Positions 5,902 to 7,279 of a stretch of DNA of 7,279 nucleotides are shown here, piece by piece. The notes under the pieces were generated by a model, which was not told the DNA's origin, did not search any database, and was given only the letters and a program-made list of their open reading frames with translations. A program made the position numbers and the translations under genes. Source of the DNA: an uncultured Planctomycetaceae bacterium (GTDB lineage Bacteria; Planctomycetota; Planctomycetia; Planctomycetales; Planctomycetaceae); assembly GCA_903823545.1 (NCBI GenBank), contig CAIJTL010000601.1:1-7279 (forward strand), read 5' to 3'. Each line of letters opens with the position of its first letter. Position 1 is the stretch's first letter.

Positions 5902-6231
5902 CACGCGACAATGTGCTGTTACCGCTTGCGATCATCGCGAGGCGTAGAAGGTGAGGGCTGAGAATGAATTAGCGTTGGGCCGTGCCAAGCTTGAGCATCA
6001 GAATGCAGAGGTGGCGATGGCTGCTCTACTTCCCTGCAACGCTGCCTCGCGAGCCGTTTCTATTGGCAACGTCCCGCGATTTTCGGTCAGTTTCCTGACC
6101 CCATTTGCATGCAAGCTTCCCGCATCGACGATGGTCTGTAACCCGTCTGGACGAAATCGGTCGCCCCTGACACACTCCCGCCCTCCCAAAGGACTTGGGA
6201 TGAATTATTGCTCAACGCAAGGAAGCCTTTC

Positions 6232-7215
6232 ATGAGCGTGTCTGTTGTTGTTCCGATTTACAATGAAGTTGAAAATATCCCGTTACTGCACAAGGCAGTC
6301 ACGAGCGTGATGCAGCAATTGGGGCGACCCTATGAATTGATTCTCGTCAACGACGGCTCGAAGGACGGGTCTGCCGCTGCACTTGAGGATCTTGCGCGAC
6401 AGGACTCTTGCGTGAAGGTCATTGAGTTCCGCAAGAACTATGGCCAGACCGCTGCGATGCAAGCCGGGATGCAGGCCGCAACGATGGATTCGGTCGTGCT
6501 GTTGGATGGCGACTTACAGAATGATCCAACCGACATCCCCATGATGCTGGCCAAGCTCGAAGAGGGATATGACCTCGTTCACGGCTGGCGAAAGAATCGT
6601 CAGGACACATTCATCAACCGCAAGCTGCCGTCGAAGATCGCTAACTGGTTGATCTCGCGCGTGACTGGTTTTCCAGTCCACGACTTGGGCTGCACGCTGA
6701 AGGCGATCAAAACGGAGATCGCTCAGGAACTGCAACTCTTCGGAGAGATGCACCGCTTCATTCCGATCCTCGCGCACTGGCGCGGAGCGAAGTGCGTCGA
6801 GGTCGTTACGAACCATCACCCCCGTCGGTTCGGTACGTCGAAATACGGCATCTCGCGGACGACGCGAGTGCTCTTAGATTTGATGACGGTGAAGTATTTC
6901 ATTCAGTTCGTCGTCAGCCCGATGAAGCTGTTTGGCTCCATCGGCCTGCTTTGTTTTGTCGCCAGCTTCCTGTCAGGAGCCGCCACTTCGTGGATGAAGG
7001 TCCAAAATGGGGTAGACATGACCGGCAATCCCTTGCTTCTGCTCACGGCTATCTCGGCTCTGATGGGAGTGCAGTTTCTGTTCTTCGGAATGCTGAGCGA
7101 ATTGTGCTCGCGGATTTATTTCGCGTCGCAGAATCAGACCAATTACACGATCCGTAAGACGTTGAACTTTGAAGAGGCGGTCGTACTTAGAGCGTCACAC
7201 CGTCGCGCGTCTTAA
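6232..7215 (+). CDS. family 2 glycosyltransferase, polyprenyl-phosphate sugar transferase type (DPM1/GtrB-like)
   Basis: The 327-residue protein starts at ATG 6232, preceded by AAGGAAG (6219-6225); an earlier in-frame TTG at 6208 is less likely because the fold starts at once with [16 protein letters not shown]. The enzyme class moves a sugar from a nucleotide donor to a polyprenyl phosphate on the cytoplasmic face of the membrane, for later use in glycan or glycoprotein building. Visible GT-A motifs: VVPIYNE (6-12), VNDGSKDGS (39-47), the metal-binding DGD in [10 protein letters not shown] (92-94), HDLGCTLKA (150-158), GEMHRF (171-176) and [12 protein letters not shown] (195-206). Two membrane helices follow (~233-255 and 268-292), as in GtrB/DPM-like proteins, then [12 protein letters not shown]. 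The exact sugar cannot be read from sequence. Its 3' end overlaps the convergent frame on the - strand. Confidence 0.93.
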   Translation: MSVSVVVPIYNEVENIPLLHKAVTSVMQQLGRPYELILVNDGSKDGSAAALEDLARQDSCVKVIEFRKNYGQTAAMQAGMQAATMDSVVLLDGDLQNDPTDIPMMLAKLEEGYDLVHGWRKNRQDTFINRKLPSKIANWLISRVTGFPVHDLGCTLKAIKTEIAQELQLFGEMHRFIPILAHWRGAKCVEVVTNHHPRRFGTSKYGISRTTRVLLDLMTVKYFIQFVVSPMKLFGSIGLLCFVASFLSGAATSWMKVQNGVDMTGNPLLLLTAISALMGVQFLFFGMLSELCSRIYFASQNQTNYTIRKTLNFEEAVVLRASHRRAS

Positions 7216-7279
7216 CCTCGTGAACAAGGCGTGTGACGAGGTAGATCGTCAAGCCGACGCACATTAAAGGTGAGAGCCA
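7187..7279 (-). CDS. C-terminal end of a convergent membrane protein (5' part outside window)
   Basis: On the - strand a frame enters from the right edge and ends at TAA (7187-7189), giving 30 residues: a hydrophobic stretch with [15 protein letters not shown] followed by a charged tail [11 protein letters not shown]. This looks like the last membrane helix and cytoplasmic tail of an integral membrane protein. The other two - strand frames stop sooner or look less protein-like. It overlaps the glycosyltransferase's 3' end by 29 nt. With so few residues the family cannot be named; a partner in the same glycan pathway is possible, but it is transcribed in the opposite direction. Confidence 0.45.
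   Translation of the reverse strand, partial: WLSPLMCVGLTIYLVTRLVHEVKTRDGVTL

Larger units (their letters stand above)
5381..6231. other. 851-bp gene-poor region with palindromic elements
   Basis: No frame here has both a ribosome site and a recognisable protein. It holds two palindromic elements (5554-5642 and 5863-5901) and a perfect GAAGATCTTC palindrome at 5571-5580. Smaller signals are a TTGCATGCAA palindrome at 6105-6114, a 6-bp hairpin at 6085-6100 (GGTCAG/CTGACC) and another at 6184-6200 (TCCCAA/TTGGGA) just before the glycosyltransferase's ribosome site. Short open frames of fair codon quality (5484-5858 on -, 5802-5954 on +) may be remnants of older genes. Promoters for the GspF-like and glycosyltransferase genes presumably lie here, but no clear boxes were found. 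Confidence 0.55.

Noticed and set aside
6208..6231. TTG start eight codons upstream for the glycosyltransferase
   Set aside because: ATG 6232 has AAGGAAG at suitable spacing and begins directly at the conserved first strand of the fold.
5951..6235. 94-residue open frame on the + strand before the glycosyltransferase
   Set aside because: No ribosome site, low-complexity translation without family resemblance, and it overlaps the real start of the glycosyltransferase in another frame.

Overview
The window looks like chromosomal DNA from a planctomycete, probably a Planctomycetaceae relative with moderate GC (mid-50s % by eye, not computed). Three things point there. One is a J-like protein whose N-terminus reads DPYHKWLGIPP, then QPPTHYRLLG. 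Another is a secreted Gly/Tyr-rich protein with a core starting HPWDTQEAWMHGYFQE. The third is a set of perfect or near-perfect palindromes in the gaps between genes. This assignment rests on recalled family features, not on a search.

Left part (1-2021): the 3' end of an Hsp70/DnaK-like gene on the + strand converges on a gene on the - strand for a membrane-anchored J-like protein. The Hsp70-like fragment has the end of the substrate-binding beta domain, then an Ala/Val/Pro linker with PVAQP repeats and an acidic tail with three DFF motifs, where a helical lid would normally be. The J-like protein has the same PVAQP-type linker, lacks an HPD motif, and continues into a transmembrane helix and a PEGA-like domain. 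The gap between the two genes holds a nested 23-bp palindrome.

Middle part (2022-4171): two small exported proteins of unknown function are transcribed divergently from a gap of about 420 bp. The leftward one (2256-2861) has a clear signal peptide, NETV repeats, a Met/Pro-rich stretch and Cys motifs. It ends at a good Rho-independent terminator (2180-2218). The rightward one (3284-4060) is Gly/Tyr-rich and ends near a 25-bp stem at 4081-4140.

Right part (4172-7279): a GspF/PilC-type inner-membrane protein of type II secretion or type IV pili lies on the - strand with no partner gene in view. Next comes a gap of about 850 bp with two more palindromic elements and only doubtful reading frames. 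A family 2 glycosyltransferase of the polyprenyl-phosphate type (DPM1/GtrB-like) follows on the + strand. Its last 29 bases overlap the 3' end of a convergent membrane-protein frame that runs off the window.

Most of the genes act at or across the cell envelope: membrane-anchored J-like protein, exported proteins, secretion/pilus platform and lipid-linked sugar transfer. They do not form one operon. I see no phage, CRISPR, toxin-antitoxin or defence system, and no tRNA or rRNA. The most unusual items are the lid-less Hsp70-like tail, its linker shared with the neighbouring J-like protein, and the palindromes found in most of the gaps.
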